From: Calcarisporiella thermophila CBS 279.70
Taxonomy: Eukaryota; Calcarisporiellomycota
Reading direction: 5' to 3'
Length of the DNA stretch: 64,000 bases
Assembly: GCF_041956535.1 (NCBI RefSeq)
Contig: NW_027192209.1
Coordinates: 562,952-626,951, forward strand
The notes beneath the pieces were generated by a model. The model had not been told where the DNA came from. It made no database searches and worked only from the letters and a program-made list of their open reading frames with translations. Made by a program: the position numbers and the translations under genes. The first letter of the stretch is position 1. Each line of letters opens with the position of its first letter. Below, piece after piece: positions 12,459-23,706 of the stretch.

Positions 12459-12994
12459 ACGCTTGGACCCCAAGCCCCCTTTTTTATTGCTTTGAGCTTT
12501 CGCCTAGATAGAGTCGCTCTGCTAATTTCCCCATCTCCGTGTTCGTTTCGCCTTTTCTGCTGTTTTCTGACGTTACATCTCCCCTCTCTCCTTATCCCAT
12601 TCTGTCGTCGCTGTTTCCATTCTTGCTCTGCTTTGTTCTGTGTTTTATTGAATGCCGTCCTATGAACAGATCCTCTGCCTACTTGTACTTTCTGGAAGAC
12701 ATTGGGTCATATAACGTAAACTCGTACAATCCAGCCATTTTCAAATTCCGGCGCTGGGCCTCATTGTCAAATAAACCATAAACGTGGTCCTCCCCCAAAG
12801 TCGACCGATTTCTTTTGTTGAGCAGGCGTACAAGCCGCCGGCCAAACGGGAGCCCGCACAAGCACAATGCTTCGCATCCCAAGACACATGGCCACTTCCC
12901 CACTAGGCAACGTGCGAGGAACCACCCACCCCCCTCGCCGCGAAGGTTTTCCTCTTTCGAGAATCCCGAGCCGGAACCCGCTTATGCACTCTGC

Positions 12995-13006
12995 CTATAT
13001 AAATAG
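12995..13006 (+). promoter_or_regulatory. TATA box of the sphingomyelinase gene
   Basis: The motif CTATATAAATAG lies about 115 nt upstream of the ATG at 13122 and is followed by a C/T-rich leader (13055-13110), a common fungal core-promoter layout. Confidence 0.6.
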
Positions 13007-13121
13007 GGGCCTAAGCGTTGCCCATGATCGCCTCATCCCTCCCCAAGTCTTTTCGACTCTCGCCTTTGCCATCCTCCCCCTCTTTCTCTGTTTCACCCTC
13101 CCCTCCTTAGACAATCGTACA

Positions 13122-14229
13122 ATGAAGCTGTATCTGATCACCGTGCTTGGCCTGCTTGGCCTGGCCTCCTCCGCCTCTGCCGGCCCAAAGCCAACCCGGC
13201 GCGGTGCTAAGCATGTGCACCGAGCAGACCTCGCGGCCTCTGCGAAGAAGCATAGCGCGAATAGCGTGAGGGGGAAGATGCTGGGCGCGGCCGGCGACGA
13301 AGACGTGAAGATTCTATCGCACAACGTGTTCCTGTTCTACAAGAACATCTATCCCCGCTGGGGACAGGACCACCGGGCTCGGGAAATCGCCAAGGCCAAC
13401 TTCATCGACGGGCACGACGTCGTGATTTTCCAGGAGATGTTCGAAAAGTAAGGCCTCCCTCGCCAACGGCCTGGCCTGTTTCCTTTCCATCTAAACCACT
13501 TTTTGGTGTAGGAGCGCAACGAACATCCTCCAGAAGGATCTCAAGGTCAAATATCCCTACCAAACCGCCGTGACCGGTCGCTCCAAGGGCGACTGGGACG
13601 CCACGTCGGGCAACTGGTGCAAGCTCTGCCCCGCCTCCGGCGGTGTCGCGGTGGCCTCCAAGCACAAGATCGTGGAACGCCGCCAGCACGTCTTCAATCA
13701 GGGATGCGGGTGGGACTACTACGCCAACAAAGGGTTTGCCTACGTGAAGATCGAGCGGAACGGCCGATTCATGCATGTGATTGCGACGCACACCCAGGCC
13801 GACGACGACCGGTGTTCGGGCAACAAGGCGCGCGACGTGCGCACCACGCAGTTCGAGGAGATCCGCGACTACGTCAAGAACCTCAAGATCCCCAAGGAGG
13901 AGCCCATTTTCATCGGCGGCGACATGAATGTGGATAAAAGCAGCGGCGAGTACGCGTCGATGCTCCGCATCCTGAACGCACAGCCCGCCGACAGCTACAA
14001 GGGCTGGCCCTCCACCTACGATCCCGCGACGAACTCGATCGTGAAGAACCGCGATCCAAAGTCGGCGCCCCACTACTTCGACTTTGTCCTCGTGGACAAG
14101 GATCACGCCGTCCCCAAGTCGGCCGTCCAGGACGCCCTCAAGGTCAAACCGGCGCCCTATACGCTGGCCGGGGAGCAGTACGATGACTACTCTGACCACT
14201 ATCCAGTGGCATGGACCGGGGCCTTCTAG
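13122..14229 (+). CDS. Secreted sphingomyelinase C (bacterial-type neutral)
   Basis: Predicted to hydrolyse sphingomyelin or related sphingolipids to ceramide and phosphocholine outside the cell. Two exons (13122-13447, 13512-14229) join in phase across a 64-nt intron, giving 347 aa. Residues 1-20 are a signal peptide (LYLITVLGLLGLASSASA), which fixes the start. The DNase I-like endonuclease/exonuclease/phosphatase fold follows: VKILSHNVF, the metal-binding Glu105 in VVIFQEMF, IATHTQ, GGDMNVD with catalytic Asp/Asn, and the terminal SDHYPV with the catalytic His. Length and motif spacing fit the bacterial SMase C branch rather than the membrane-anchored eukaryotic nSMase2. A Cys-rich patch (WCKLCP, GCGWD, DRCSG) suggests disulphides. 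In a saprotroph or symbiont it could serve nutrition or attack other cells; that is inference. All expected catalytic residues are present. Confidence 0.88.
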
Positions 14230-14858
14230 CGGTCTGCCAAGCTTTACAAATTAATCCAAAGGCATCTTTATTACCCCTCTTCCCGTGTATTTCTATTAAT
14301 GCTACTCTTCCGCCTGTTTTTCGGCGTTGAATAAACCGCCAATTTGCAATTTCATTTTCCTCATTCTAGAAATCCCTTTTTCTCTCCAAGCGGATGGAAA
14401 TTCCGAGCCCCAATGGCAAGCGAACCAGCCAAATTGGGGGATTCGCCGGGTAAACCTTTGCCTATGGACGGCTTCCCCCTCTCTATTTAGACTTAAGCTT
14501 TTGAGTACATTGTACAGTCCCCCACTTGTGTTAAGGTCCGCTTTCCATCACATGGGGATAGAACCACAAGGAAGCAAGCTTGAAATCTCCAAAAAAAAAG
14601 AAACTATATATAGATATATTTTATGTTCTTTACACACCCAATGGGGATAAAGCATGTCCATAGGCTTTGAAAAACTAGCCCACCTAGGCCGTATGGATCC
14701 CGGGCCATAGGAGGGGGGTCTTCGAGTTGACTATATTGAAGCGGGCGTGCTTGGACCAGTTAGAGCCCCGGGCAGGCTCGGATGATATAGATCCACCGTC
14801 ACTGTATCTGGTATCTGCAAGGTGATTTGCCTGAAATAGATAAGGGAAGCAAGCAAAT
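14230..14858. other. Intergenic region between convergent sphingomyelinase and FGGY kinase genes
   Basis: 3'-flanking DNA of both genes. It contains AT-rich segments (14590-14630) and no supported coding sequence. Confidence 0.55.
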
Positions 14859-16735
14859 CTAATGCTCATCCACCTCCATCAGCTTGCGATACTTGTACTG
14901 GTCTTCGAGCATCGCCTTGAACACTTTGTATTTGCCCTCATACAAGCGGAGCTTCTCCTGGTCGCTGGTGGGGTGTACAACCCCGCCCGCGTTCCCCATC
15001 CGCCTCATCACCTCCCAGAGGCCCATGCCTCGGCGGTTGGGTCCAAAGGGCTGCTCTTGGACGGGCGCCGCCGGACAATGGGTGGAGGTCGGGAACCGTT
15101 GCGTCTGGCTCAGCTCTTCGGCAGCGCAGGCGCCGAGGATGGCGGCGCCAAGCACCACGGCCCCCTCCTCGTACTTGGGCAGCACCACACGACATCGAGT
15201 GATGTTGGAGTGTAGCGTCACAAAAACCGGATTTTGACAGAGCCCCCCCGACAAGAACAGGGTATCGATGGCGTGGCCCGCCGCGTTCAATGTCTCGATA
15301 ATGTGCCTGGCCTGGCACGCAATCGCCTGCAGAGTCGCGTAGTAGAGCAAGGCCAGGTCGTCTAGCGAGTTGTCGAGCGAAAGGCCGACGATCGCGCCCC
15401 GTAGATTTGGGTCCGCGACCGGGGAGCGATTGCCGTGGAAATCGGGATAGACGTGATAGTGTTGGGTGAGTCTCTCCATGTGGCCGACCTTGCGAGAATC
15501 GACCAACTCAAGCAAATATTCGTTCAGAAACTGGTAGATAGAGAGGTCTTTTTCGGCAGCCTTTTCTCTGGCCTGCCGCGCGCACGGATGGTTGGAAACA
15601 AGGTGGTCGATGAGCTGGCCTACCGCGGATTGGCCTGGTACTGTCACCCACATCCCAGGGATCATAATGGAGTGGAAGGGCCCCCAAATCCCCTTTACAA
15701 ACACAGGCTCCGGCGACAGGGCAATGTGCACACTCGAGGTCCCACAAATGATGGCGAGACGGTTTGGGGCGGGGGTTTCGAGGGATGTTCCGGGCGACCG
15801 TGGGCCGGGATCTTGCTGCGGTAGGTCCACGCCAATGGTCGCGATCGCCCCCGCAAAAGCGTCAATGACCGCGGCCCCAACAGGGAGGCCGAGAGGTAGA
15901 TTCATTGCTTCCGCCGCCTCCTGAGAGAGAACTCCAACAGCTTCGCCCGCGTAGCCAATCTTGGTGTGCCTCCCTCCATACCGGCGGAAGTCCTCGCGGG
16001 CAAGTTCGCCAAGCCCAATCTGCTCCATGAAGTCGTCGTTCCACCCCGTGGACCATTCTATCTCCCTCGGTACGTACACGCACTTGCACACGAGGGAGCA
16101 CTGTGCTCGTGATTGGGAACCCGTCGCGCGGAAAGTGAGAAAGTCGGGGAGATTAAACACATAGGCGACACGATCCCACGTGGAGGCTGGCATGTTTTCT
16201 TTGAGCCAGAGGACCTTCGGCAGCTCCATCTCATGACCAATTTTGCCCCCGACATATTGCAAGACGGGATGTCCGGTGGCGGTGATCCGCCTCGCTTGGT
16301 TCTCAGCACGGTGGTCCATCCAGAGTATAACGTTGCGATGGTCTAGTGTGAAATCGGAGAGCGGGTCAACCGACACTCCGCCGCCATCGGCATCCAAGAT
16401 GGCAAGAGAAGAGGTGGCGTCGAAGCCAATTCCTTTTATCTGGTTCCCTGTCACGGTAGGGACTTGGGCCATAACATCCCGCACAGAGAGGCATAATTGA
16501 TCCCAAATGTCGGTTGTGGATTGTTCATAGTAGCCATCACGGGGATGGAATATGGCGAGGGGTTTGGATGCAAGGGCAATAATATTGCCCCCCGAGTCTA
16601 CAACACCTGCTCGCACCGAGCTGTTTGAGAGGGCCAATATTCAGTTAGAGTCCACGATTTAACCAGGATATTGCTTCATTCGCACCTTGTTCCTACATCC
16701 ACACCAATATAATACGATTCTCCTTCCGATGACAT
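14859..16735 (-). CDS. FGGY-family carbohydrate (pentulose) kinase
   Basis: ATP-dependent sugar kinase of the YDR109C/human FGGY subgroup, whose characterised members phosphorylate D-ribulose. Exon 1 (16735-16686) encodes MSSEGESYYIGVDVGT and supplies the ATP-binding phosphate-1 loop. A 65-nt intron splits an AGC Ser codon, and exon 2 runs 16620-14859, for 603 aa in total. Subgroup marks are ILWMDHRAENQA (about residue 120), GGKIGHEMELPKVLWLKE, YVFNLPDFLTFRATG, the VIDAFAGAIATIGVD region and the C-terminal GGLCQNPVFVTLHSN phosphate-2 motif. Without exon 1 the protein would lack the nucleotide loop, so the two-exon model is preferred over starting at an internal Met. It is divergent from the aminopeptidase gene. 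Substrate assignment is by family only. Confidence 0.92.
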
Positions 16736-17680
16736 TATTTCGTCCGATATAGCAGAGGCAAGATGTTTGGACAGCAAGAGATGGAAAGAAGAGCGACCAC
16801 GGCCAAAATTTCAGCACCCGAATCAAGCCGTTTAAGAATTCTTCAGTAAAAGGTATCTAGACAGGGTGGAGCGGGAGTAGCTCTAGCGTGCACGATAGGG
16901 CTTTGGTCGAGATAGATCGATGGATAATGATATAACCCATATTAAGGAGATCTAGAAGGCTGGGCCATCGTTCCACAAGGATCAAAGCTTAAAATGAGGA
17001 GTTGAGCAACCTTGTATTCTTGGAAGTTACAGCCCCTCTGTACTTGGCCTTTCTAGGAAAATGGCCATGGACGGCACGAGGCGGTGAGGAAATCACACCA
17101 TGGAAGCCTCGCATGCTGTGCAGCATAAGCTGCGGTTTGAGCGGCCTTTGCGGATCTGGTGTGTAAAGTTTGTAAGTAGCGAATAGGCTCCCCAATGGAG
17201 CTGGAGGTCGAGTGTTATGATTCTGGAAGGGTCTGTACTCTAGGCTAGATAAGCTGAAAATAAGGAGAGGCAACGCAAGAGGTGCTGCGCTACGTGAGGG
17301 ATTGCTGAACGTGGCTGTGTTCGCAGTGAGTACAATTTGGCATATATGAAGGCTTCTCTCGTTTGATGAGGCTGAACACTGGAGGCTGGGCTATCCCGTT
17401 GAGACGCCTATGCTCCCCCTGCATTTTGACTTGAAAAAAAAAAAAAAAAAAAAAAAACAAAGGAACGCAGATGCCTATTGAGACGTTGGTCGCAATAGGT
17501 GAAATAGTTGAAGGGATAATTCCCTGATAAATTAGGCACACCAATGGAAGACCCGGTGTCAACTGATTCGATAATCCTAAATACAGAAAACCTTCTTTGA
17601 ATCAGAAACTTTTGAGACGTTAAATTAAACAGCACCCAATACACGGCCATATACAACAAGTTTACCTATACCCCCCTCGA
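16736..17680. other. Divergent intergenic region, FGGY kinase / aminopeptidase
   Basis: Promoter region shared by two divergent genes. It contains a run of 24 A (17434-17457) and no supported coding sequence. Confidence 0.5.
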
Positions 17681-19092
17681 ATGCATTACCTACACTTATA
17701 CCCTCTCTTTCTCCTGTGTCTATTACCATTAGCATTAGACGTTGCCACTGGTGCTGCTGTGCCGAGTAGCTTTCCTGTGAAATCTCCAGACCCATCCGTA
17801 GGCGCCCGCTTGATCTCTTTAGAGTAATTTTTATCATTTATTATAAACTAAAGTCCAATGTTTGAAAATGCATTAAACAGTAATGATGCGCCGGCGGTGT
17901 GGATGTCATCCGACGAAGTACAAGCACTTGCGCGGCAGAGAAGAAGCTTTTTCGATGTCACTGATTTTCAAGTGGGTTTCTCTGAATCGACACGCCCAAA
18001 TTAACCCATTCTTATTCCTATAATCGCTTGGAACCTCACGGTAAACTAGGAGGCCAATCCCGTCAGTCCCCAACCGACGCGCCCCGTGATTCCCAAATTG
18101 GCTACAAAGCAAACACTAGTCAATCCCCTTCTCGCCAAGCTCTCTATCGATCGGATGAAGGCTGACCTGGAAGCATTCACTTCGTTCCCCAACCGCTACT
18201 ATCAAAGTGCGGAAGGGGTGAAGTCAGCAACCTGGCTGCTCGATCAGATCTCTCAGATTTTCAATACCACCCAGGGTGTGAATGCAACTCTCAAAGTGTT
18301 TCAGCACGCGTTCCCCCAGTTCTCTCTTGTGGTGCGCCTGGAGGGCAGTAACCCGCAGCATGCCGATGAAATCGTGGTGCTAGGAGCCCACCAAGACACC
18401 ATCAATCTTCAAGATACCCTGGGCAGAGCGCCTGGGGCAGACGACGACGGCACTGGATCGGTCACTTTGCTCGAGATTCTGCGCGTGCTCACCTCGTCCA
18501 AATTTACCCCCGAACGATCCCTCGAATTCCACTGGTATGCTGCCGAGGAGGTTGGCTTGCTTGGCTCACAACAGATTGCCTACAGCTATCGTAACGCCTC
18601 CAAAAAGATTGCCGGCCAGCTGCAAATCGATATGACCGGCTATGTTGCCCCGGGCCAACCGGAGGCTTTTGGAGTGGTCACCGATTATGTGGACGCGGAG
18701 TTGTCGGCCTTCTTGCGGAAAGTGGTGGGGGCGTATTCATCCGTGCCCTACAAAGATACCCTGTGTGGATACGGATGCTCTGATTTTGCGAGTTGGACGA
18801 AGTCGGGGTATCCGTCTGCCTTTTTGTAAGTACATGGGGTGGAGGCATTGGAAGCGCCGTGGTTTTTCAAACGAATTCTCGTGGGCCCGGTTCGCCTCAT
18901 GGTCCTAACGTGCCTCTATTTTGCAATAGGTTCGAGTCCGTGCCCGACGTCTCAAACCCATTCATACACTCAGCTGAGGATACCATAGCCCTCATTGATT
19001 GGAAGCATGCGGGCGAGTATGCCAAGGTAGCCCTGGGATTTGCGGTTGAGCTGAGCTTCGGCCCTAATATGGCCAGCCATCACGGCAAATAA
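17681..19092 (+). CDS. Secreted leucine aminopeptidase, M28E (LAP1-like)
   Basis: Zinc exopeptidase that removes N-terminal residues from extracellular peptides. Four exons join in phase: 17681-17823, 17881-17971, 18050-18825, 18930-19092, for 390 aa, the usual LAP1 length. Exon 1 encodes a signal peptide (MHYLHLYPLFLLCLLPLALD) and the start of the propeptide. Exon 2 carries the propeptide signature VWMSSDEVQAL...FFDVTDF. Exon 3 carries the mature enzyme: TSFPNRYYQS, GAHQDTIN (Zn His/Asp), GADDDGTGS (bridging Asp), WYAAEEVGLLGS (catalytic Glu pair), QIDMTGY (Asp) and the disulphide region LCGYGCSDFASW. Exon 4 supplies the last Zn ligand in FIHSAEDT. Several N-glycosylation sequons occur (NTT, NAT, NAS). 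Introns are 57, 78 and 104 nt. The short first two exons are supported by exact phase and family match. Confidence 0.93.
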
Positions 19093-19490
19093 GTGTCCTT
19101 TTGATATACCTGTTGTTCAATACCACTAGGGATGCATATACATATGGGTGGATGGCTATTTAATATTTATTGTCTTCTATACTACTACCTCTCTATCTTT
19201 ATTCGTGTATACATGACCCATTCCATATTATTTCAATGAACTATAAAGGATTTTAATTGTACCCCGGTACCCACACTACGCTCGCGCCTCGAGAGGCCTT
19301 CCAATTCCCACCCTAGCATGCATCCCCTTTGGATGGACTCGGTGGTCCTGGATATCGAGGTGGAGATAGGAGAAAAATATACTTTATTGGTAGAGAGAAG
19401 AAAAAAATGTGGTGTGATAAAATAAAACAGGTTTAACCCTGAAGCCCCCTCCCATGCTTACTAGGGCGTGGTTAGAGGGTGTCTATCAGG
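19093..19490. other. Intergenic region between convergent aminopeptidase and V-ATPase genes
   Basis: AT-rich 3'-flanking sequence of both genes; no coding sequence seen. Confidence 0.6.
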
Positions 19491-21468
19491 CTATTCTTCC
19501 TGCGGCTGCGAATGACCCTCTCCGCCCGCGCCCTCTGTCTCCCCCTCCGCGCGGCGACCCTTCCCCTTGCGCTCGCGATGGTAGTACTCCTGCAGAACCT
19601 TTTGGGGAATACGATTAAGCATCTCCTTGGGGAAGATGCGCAGCAAGGACCATGCTAGGTCAAGGGATTCGAAAATGGTGCGGGATTCGTAGGGACCTGT
19701 CACGCAACATGCGTTTGGTTAGTGACCTTCATCCTCAATGCCTGCGCGGCAAACCACTCATTCACTCAATCTCAATACCTTGTGCAATGAATGTCCGCTC
19801 GAACTTGTCTAAAAATTCGAGGGCCAGTTTATCTTCTTGACTGAGGGCCTCCTCTCCCACCACGGCCTTCATCGCCGCAGCATCCTTTCCAATTGCGTAT
19901 TTAGCATACAACTGATTGGACACATCGCCGTGGTCCTTGCGGGTCATACCCTCCCCGATGGCCGATTTCATGAGACGAGAAAGCGACGGGAGCACGTTAA
20001 TGGGCGGGTAAATCTGCCGGTTGTGTAGCTGGCGATCAATGAAGATCTGGCCCTCTGTGATGTATCCCGTTAAGTCAGGGATCGGGTGGGTGATATCTAG
20101 CATCGATGAGGACAGTTGGGTGAGAGGCAGAATGATTAGGAGACACCCGGCATAGACTTACCGTCGTTGGGCATGGTTAAAATCGGGATTTGTGTGATGG
20201 AGCCGTTGCGTCCCTCAACACGCCCGGCACGTTCATAAATGGTGGACAAATCCGTGTACATGTAACCCGGATAACCACGACGACCAGGAACTTCTTCTCG
20301 TGCGGCAGAAATCTAAGGTGGAAGAATAAGCTCGGGAGCTCAAGGGATAAAGGGTGGGCCATGGAATATATCTGGTGATTTACCTCACGAAGAGCGTCCG
20401 CATAGGAGGTCATGTCTGTCAAAATCACAAGCACGTGCTTCTCCAGCTGGTAGGCGTAATATTCTGCCGTTGTCAGGGCAAGACGCGGGGTGATAATACG
20501 CTCGATAGTGGGGTCATTTGCCAAATTGAGGAAGAGAGTGACACGCTCGAGCGAGCCGTTCTCTTCGAAATCTTGCTTGAAGAAGCGAGCAGTCTCCATG
20601 TTGACACCCATGGCAGCGAACACGATCGAGAAGTTGTCTTCGTGCCCATCGTGCACGTCCTTCGTGGGACGAACCAGGCCAGCTTGACGACAAATTTGAG
20701 CAGCAATCTAGCACCCCCATTAAGTAAATTCAGCCAAAAAAACGAGGAAGGGAAGGGTTCGCAAAGGGCAGTCTCACCTCATTATGGGGTAAACTACTCG
20801 CCGAGAAGATTGGAATTTTTTGGCCACGGGCAATGGAATTCATCACGTCAATGGCCGAAATTCCAGTCTGGATCATTTCTTGAGGATATAGACGCGAGGA
20901 AGGATTAATGGGCGAGCCGTTAATGTCCAAGAAGTCCTCTGCAAACACCTTGGGGCCTTTGTCAATGGGTTTCCCGGAGCCGTTGAAAATACGGCCAAGC
21001 ATATCTTCCGACACAGGCGTCTTAAGCGTTTCTCCCGTAAATTCAATGTGTGTTCGTTTTACATCGATTCCAGGAGTGCCCTCAAACACCTGGACAATGG
21101 CCTTTTTGCCTTGAACTTCGAGCACTTGCCCCGCACGTTTTGTGCCATCTCCCAGCGTGAGCTCAACAATTTCATTGAATTGCGCAAACTGAATGGTAAA
21201 TGGTAAGATGAAACATCACAAGATGGGCCAGGCCTCGGAGAGGGAACAATCTACGTTACCTTAACATTATCGAGGATGACAAGGGGACCATTGACACCGG
21301 AGACAGTGCGATAATCTAAATAAAAAACAATAGATTCGCCAATCGAGCTTCTCCTTTTATTTTCGTTCTTGATGTTTTACCAATGCGTGGGTCAGCGATG
21401 TAGTCTCGTGTCACCGCCGCCGCGTTAATAGCAAGGGCTTCCCTAGCACTAATGCGCGGATCTGCCAT
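19491..21468 (-). CDS. VMA2: V-type proton ATPase subunit B
   Basis: Non-catalytic nucleotide-binding subunit of the V1 sector, which drives acidification of vacuoles and other endomembranes. Seven minus-strand exons join in phase: 21468-21381, 21315-21260, 21188-20778, 20707-20384, 20312-20162, 20096-19779, 19696-19491, for 517 aa, standard length. Recognisable blocks are [92 protein letters not shown]-type segment [63 protein letters not shown]-equivalent segment [20 protein letters not shown] and ARLMKSAIG-like [13 protein letters not shown]. The canonical P-loop Lys of subunit A is absent, as expected for B. The C-terminus is a Glu/Gly/Lys-rich tail, typically the variable part. It shares a 249-bp promoter with RUB1. 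Confidence 0.97.
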
Positions 21469-21717
21469 ATTTTGTTTTTGAAATTCTAAAGCTGGAGGGA
21501 TAAATTGCTATTCAAAAAAATAAGCCAGATGCAAATGGAGGGGCGCGCTCAGAGGAATGAATAGCAAGCGCTTCTCTAAGTTCTCCCGGGGAACGTCATT
21601 GGGTGGCTTATCAGACCATGATCTTTACCCGACCTCTTTCAATTCCATTTTATTTTCTTGCTATTTTTTTGCAAGATCACGGTCAATTTTTTTGATTAGG
21701 GGTCGTACGCTTACAAG
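21469..21717. promoter_or_regulatory. Bidirectional promoter between VMA2 and RUB1
   Basis: Only 249 nt separate the start codons of the divergently transcribed V-ATPase B and NEDD8 genes, so both promoters and 5' UTRs must fit here. T-rich blocks occur at 21645-21695; no clear TATA box was found. Confidence 0.7.
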
Positions 21718-22274
21718 ATGCTTATCAAGGTCAAGGTAAGCAAGCGTTTGTTGTCTATTCGGCGTATGATTAAGCGATCTGTTGATTCATGTTTAATTTA
21801 ACGCGTTCAATTCTTTCAATGACTTGATTCTTCTACAGACGCTCACAGGCAAAGAGGTAAAAGAAGGGAAAAAAAAAGCATTCGATTTGATTGTTAGATT
21901 GAAAAGTATTCAATTTTGATACAACTAGATCGAAATCGATATTGAGCCCCATGATAAGGTTGGGCAGAGAGGCCTCTTCATTTTCTAACATGAGATTTCC
22001 CGACTAACACAAAGGATTCGCATGACAGATCAGTAGAATCAAGGAGCGAGTAGAGGAAAAAGAGGGTATCCCGCCACCACAGCAGCGGTTGATTTTCGGT
22101 GGCAAGCAAATGTAGGTGTATTTCGCTCTATGCTGGATACTTTTACAATGACTAATTGGGGGGCGGAAATGGAAATGGGGGTGATCTAGGGCGGATGAAA
22201 AGACGGCGAATGATTATCACATTGAGGGGGGATCAGTGCTGCATCTGGTTCTAGCTTTGCGCGGGGGATGTTAA
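21718..22274 (+). CDS. RUB1: NEDD8/Rub1 ubiquitin-like modifier
   Basis: Ubiquitin-like protein conjugated to cullins to activate SCF-type ubiquitin ligases. Five exons join in phase: 21718-21735, 21839-21856, 21929-21958, 22029-22111, 22190-22274, giving 77 aa. The translation begins MLIKVKTLTGKEIEIDIEP, continues HDKISRIKERVEEKEGIPPP and GGKQMADEKTANDYHIEGGS, and ends LVLALRGGC. The terminal LRGG after an Ala (NEDD8-specific A72 rather than ubiquitin R72) separates it from ubiquitin, and the single Cys after Gly76 would be removed by a C-terminal hydrolase. Three of the exons are only 18, 18 and 30 nt, so the gene is easily missed by gene finders. It is divergent from VMA2. Confidence 0.96.
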
Positions 22275-22596
22275 CGATGAATGGATGAGAATGAATGCAT
22301 GTTAAAATAATAAATATCACGGCTATAGAAGACAATTTAAGCAGCAATTATCGTTGAAACACAGCGTCCCGGTTGGAAGTCTCAGCCGGGATTTGCGATA
22401 AAACAAATTAAAATTGTGAAATGCGAAGGTTCTCGATATCACTCCCTATCTTCTGAGTCCTTTTTGGCTTCCTTTATTCTATTTTGTGTTTGTTTTTCCA
22501 CTATCTCTTGTTCCCTTATTTTAACTCCCCTTTTCAACCCCTTCCCCCTTTCACCCTCTTTTCTCCTGATACGCCTCTGCAACACTTTCAGAGATT
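22275..22596. other. Intergenic region between RUB1 and the Reg1-like gene
   Basis: RUB1 3' flank and promoter of the next gene. A C/T-rich tract (22480-22580) precedes the Reg1-like ATG. No gene is seen. Confidence 0.55.
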
Positions 22597-23706
22597 ATGA
22601 AAGCGTCGCATCACGTCGACTACCTTGCCCATTCCTGGACTCTGCCTCAGCTCTATCGTTGCCACCGTGCAATCAAATCCGATTTTCGCCGCACGAAACA
22701 GCAGCTTCAACGGCATGAAGAGGAGGAGGCCGAATGGAATGGGCTCACCCCGGAGGACGAATGCAAGGAATGGGATGATATATGCTGCATTATGCGCTAT
22801 CGAGCTCTACTTCTAGAATACCACCACAACATAAGACTTCAGAATGCGGTGTGGCGACAATGGGCGCGGCTTGCGAGTGGCCAAAATTTGGTCGATCCTA
22901 GGTCTCTCAACTGGTAAGGTCCCCATGGGTTTGTGAGCCATGCGAGCCGCCCTGCTGACTCTTCTTCTGATAATAGGGCCAAGGATTATGACATCACATG
23001 GTGATTATTGCTCTTCATTGGTATTCTTTCATTTCAATGGCTGAGCCTGCTCTACCCCCTCCTCTCTTTCCCACTTAGGCTTCTGGGGCCGCTCTACTTT
23101 TCAGAAGACAAAGACATCGATTTTCTCGATGATGAACCAACAAGTATACCCACCACACCCGTCCACTCAGCCCCTTCTACCCCCGGCACATTGAAGCCAG
23201 TCCTCAAGCGGCGCACCCGCGCGCAAGAATTGGACGACCTAAGGGAGAGTGCGCTCCTATTGAACTCGAAGGGAGTAAGCAGATTTGAGGGCCCCGGGAA
23301 GTGTCAGGGGACGAAGAAATCATTGCGCTTTGATCTGCGGGAGAGGGAGCGTCGGTGGTCGATGCCGACGTTCGAGCCCTCCTCCTCACGCTTTGGAATA
23401 GGGCTGCATCGCTGGGATGCCTACCGTGCGCTCGAGGAGGTGACTGAAGAGAAGGAGGAAGAGGAGGAGGGGGAGACGGTGATCGGGGATGAGGATGGGA
23501 GAGACATTGTGCTTGAGCAGCTCAGCAGTGGCAAGTGGACCCAGAGCGAGTGGAATCGAGTCAGCCTGTGTTTGGACAAGTTGCCGCCGGCCCACTACCT
23601 TCCACACCGCGGGGGAGCGGACGCAGAAAAACCGACCCTTCTGTCGAACCTAAAAGACCTCGCTGATTTTTGCGTCGCCGTGATCTTCTACAGCAATATA
23701 TTCTAA
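22597..23706 (+). CDS. Reg1-like protein phosphatase 1 regulatory subunit
   Basis: Candidate targeting subunit of the Glc7/PP1 phosphatase in glucose repression. Three exons (22597-22913, 22977-23000, 23079-23706) join in phase for 322 aa. The middle exon is just 24 nt. The N-terminal domain of the AreA-GATA-like/DUF1752 family is spread over the junctions: HHVDYLAHSW, then YHHNIRLQNAVWRQWARL, then RSLNWAKDYDITWLLGPLY. Downstream, PVLKRRTRAQEL resembles the conserved basic motif of Reg1, and KKSLRF (about residue 187) fits the RVxF consensus for PP1 docking. An acidic run (EEKEEEEEGE) follows. At 322 aa it is far shorter than yeast Reg1 (about 1000 aa), so it may be a minimal form. The family match is good; the phosphatase role is inferred. 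Confidence 0.75.

Larger units (their letters stand above)
12350..13121. other. Intergenic region upstream of the sphingomyelinase gene
   Basis: Holds the 3' end of the upstream gene, a TCC microsatellite and the promoter of the next gene. An open frame runs upstream of the sphingomyelinase ATG from 12867, but it crosses the TATA box and encodes nothing recognisable, so it is not taken as coding. Confidence 0.5.

Noticed and set aside
12867-13121. In-frame open extension upstream of the sphingomyelinase ATG
   Set aside because: It spans the TATA box and leader, and using it would bury the clear signal peptide that starts at 13122.
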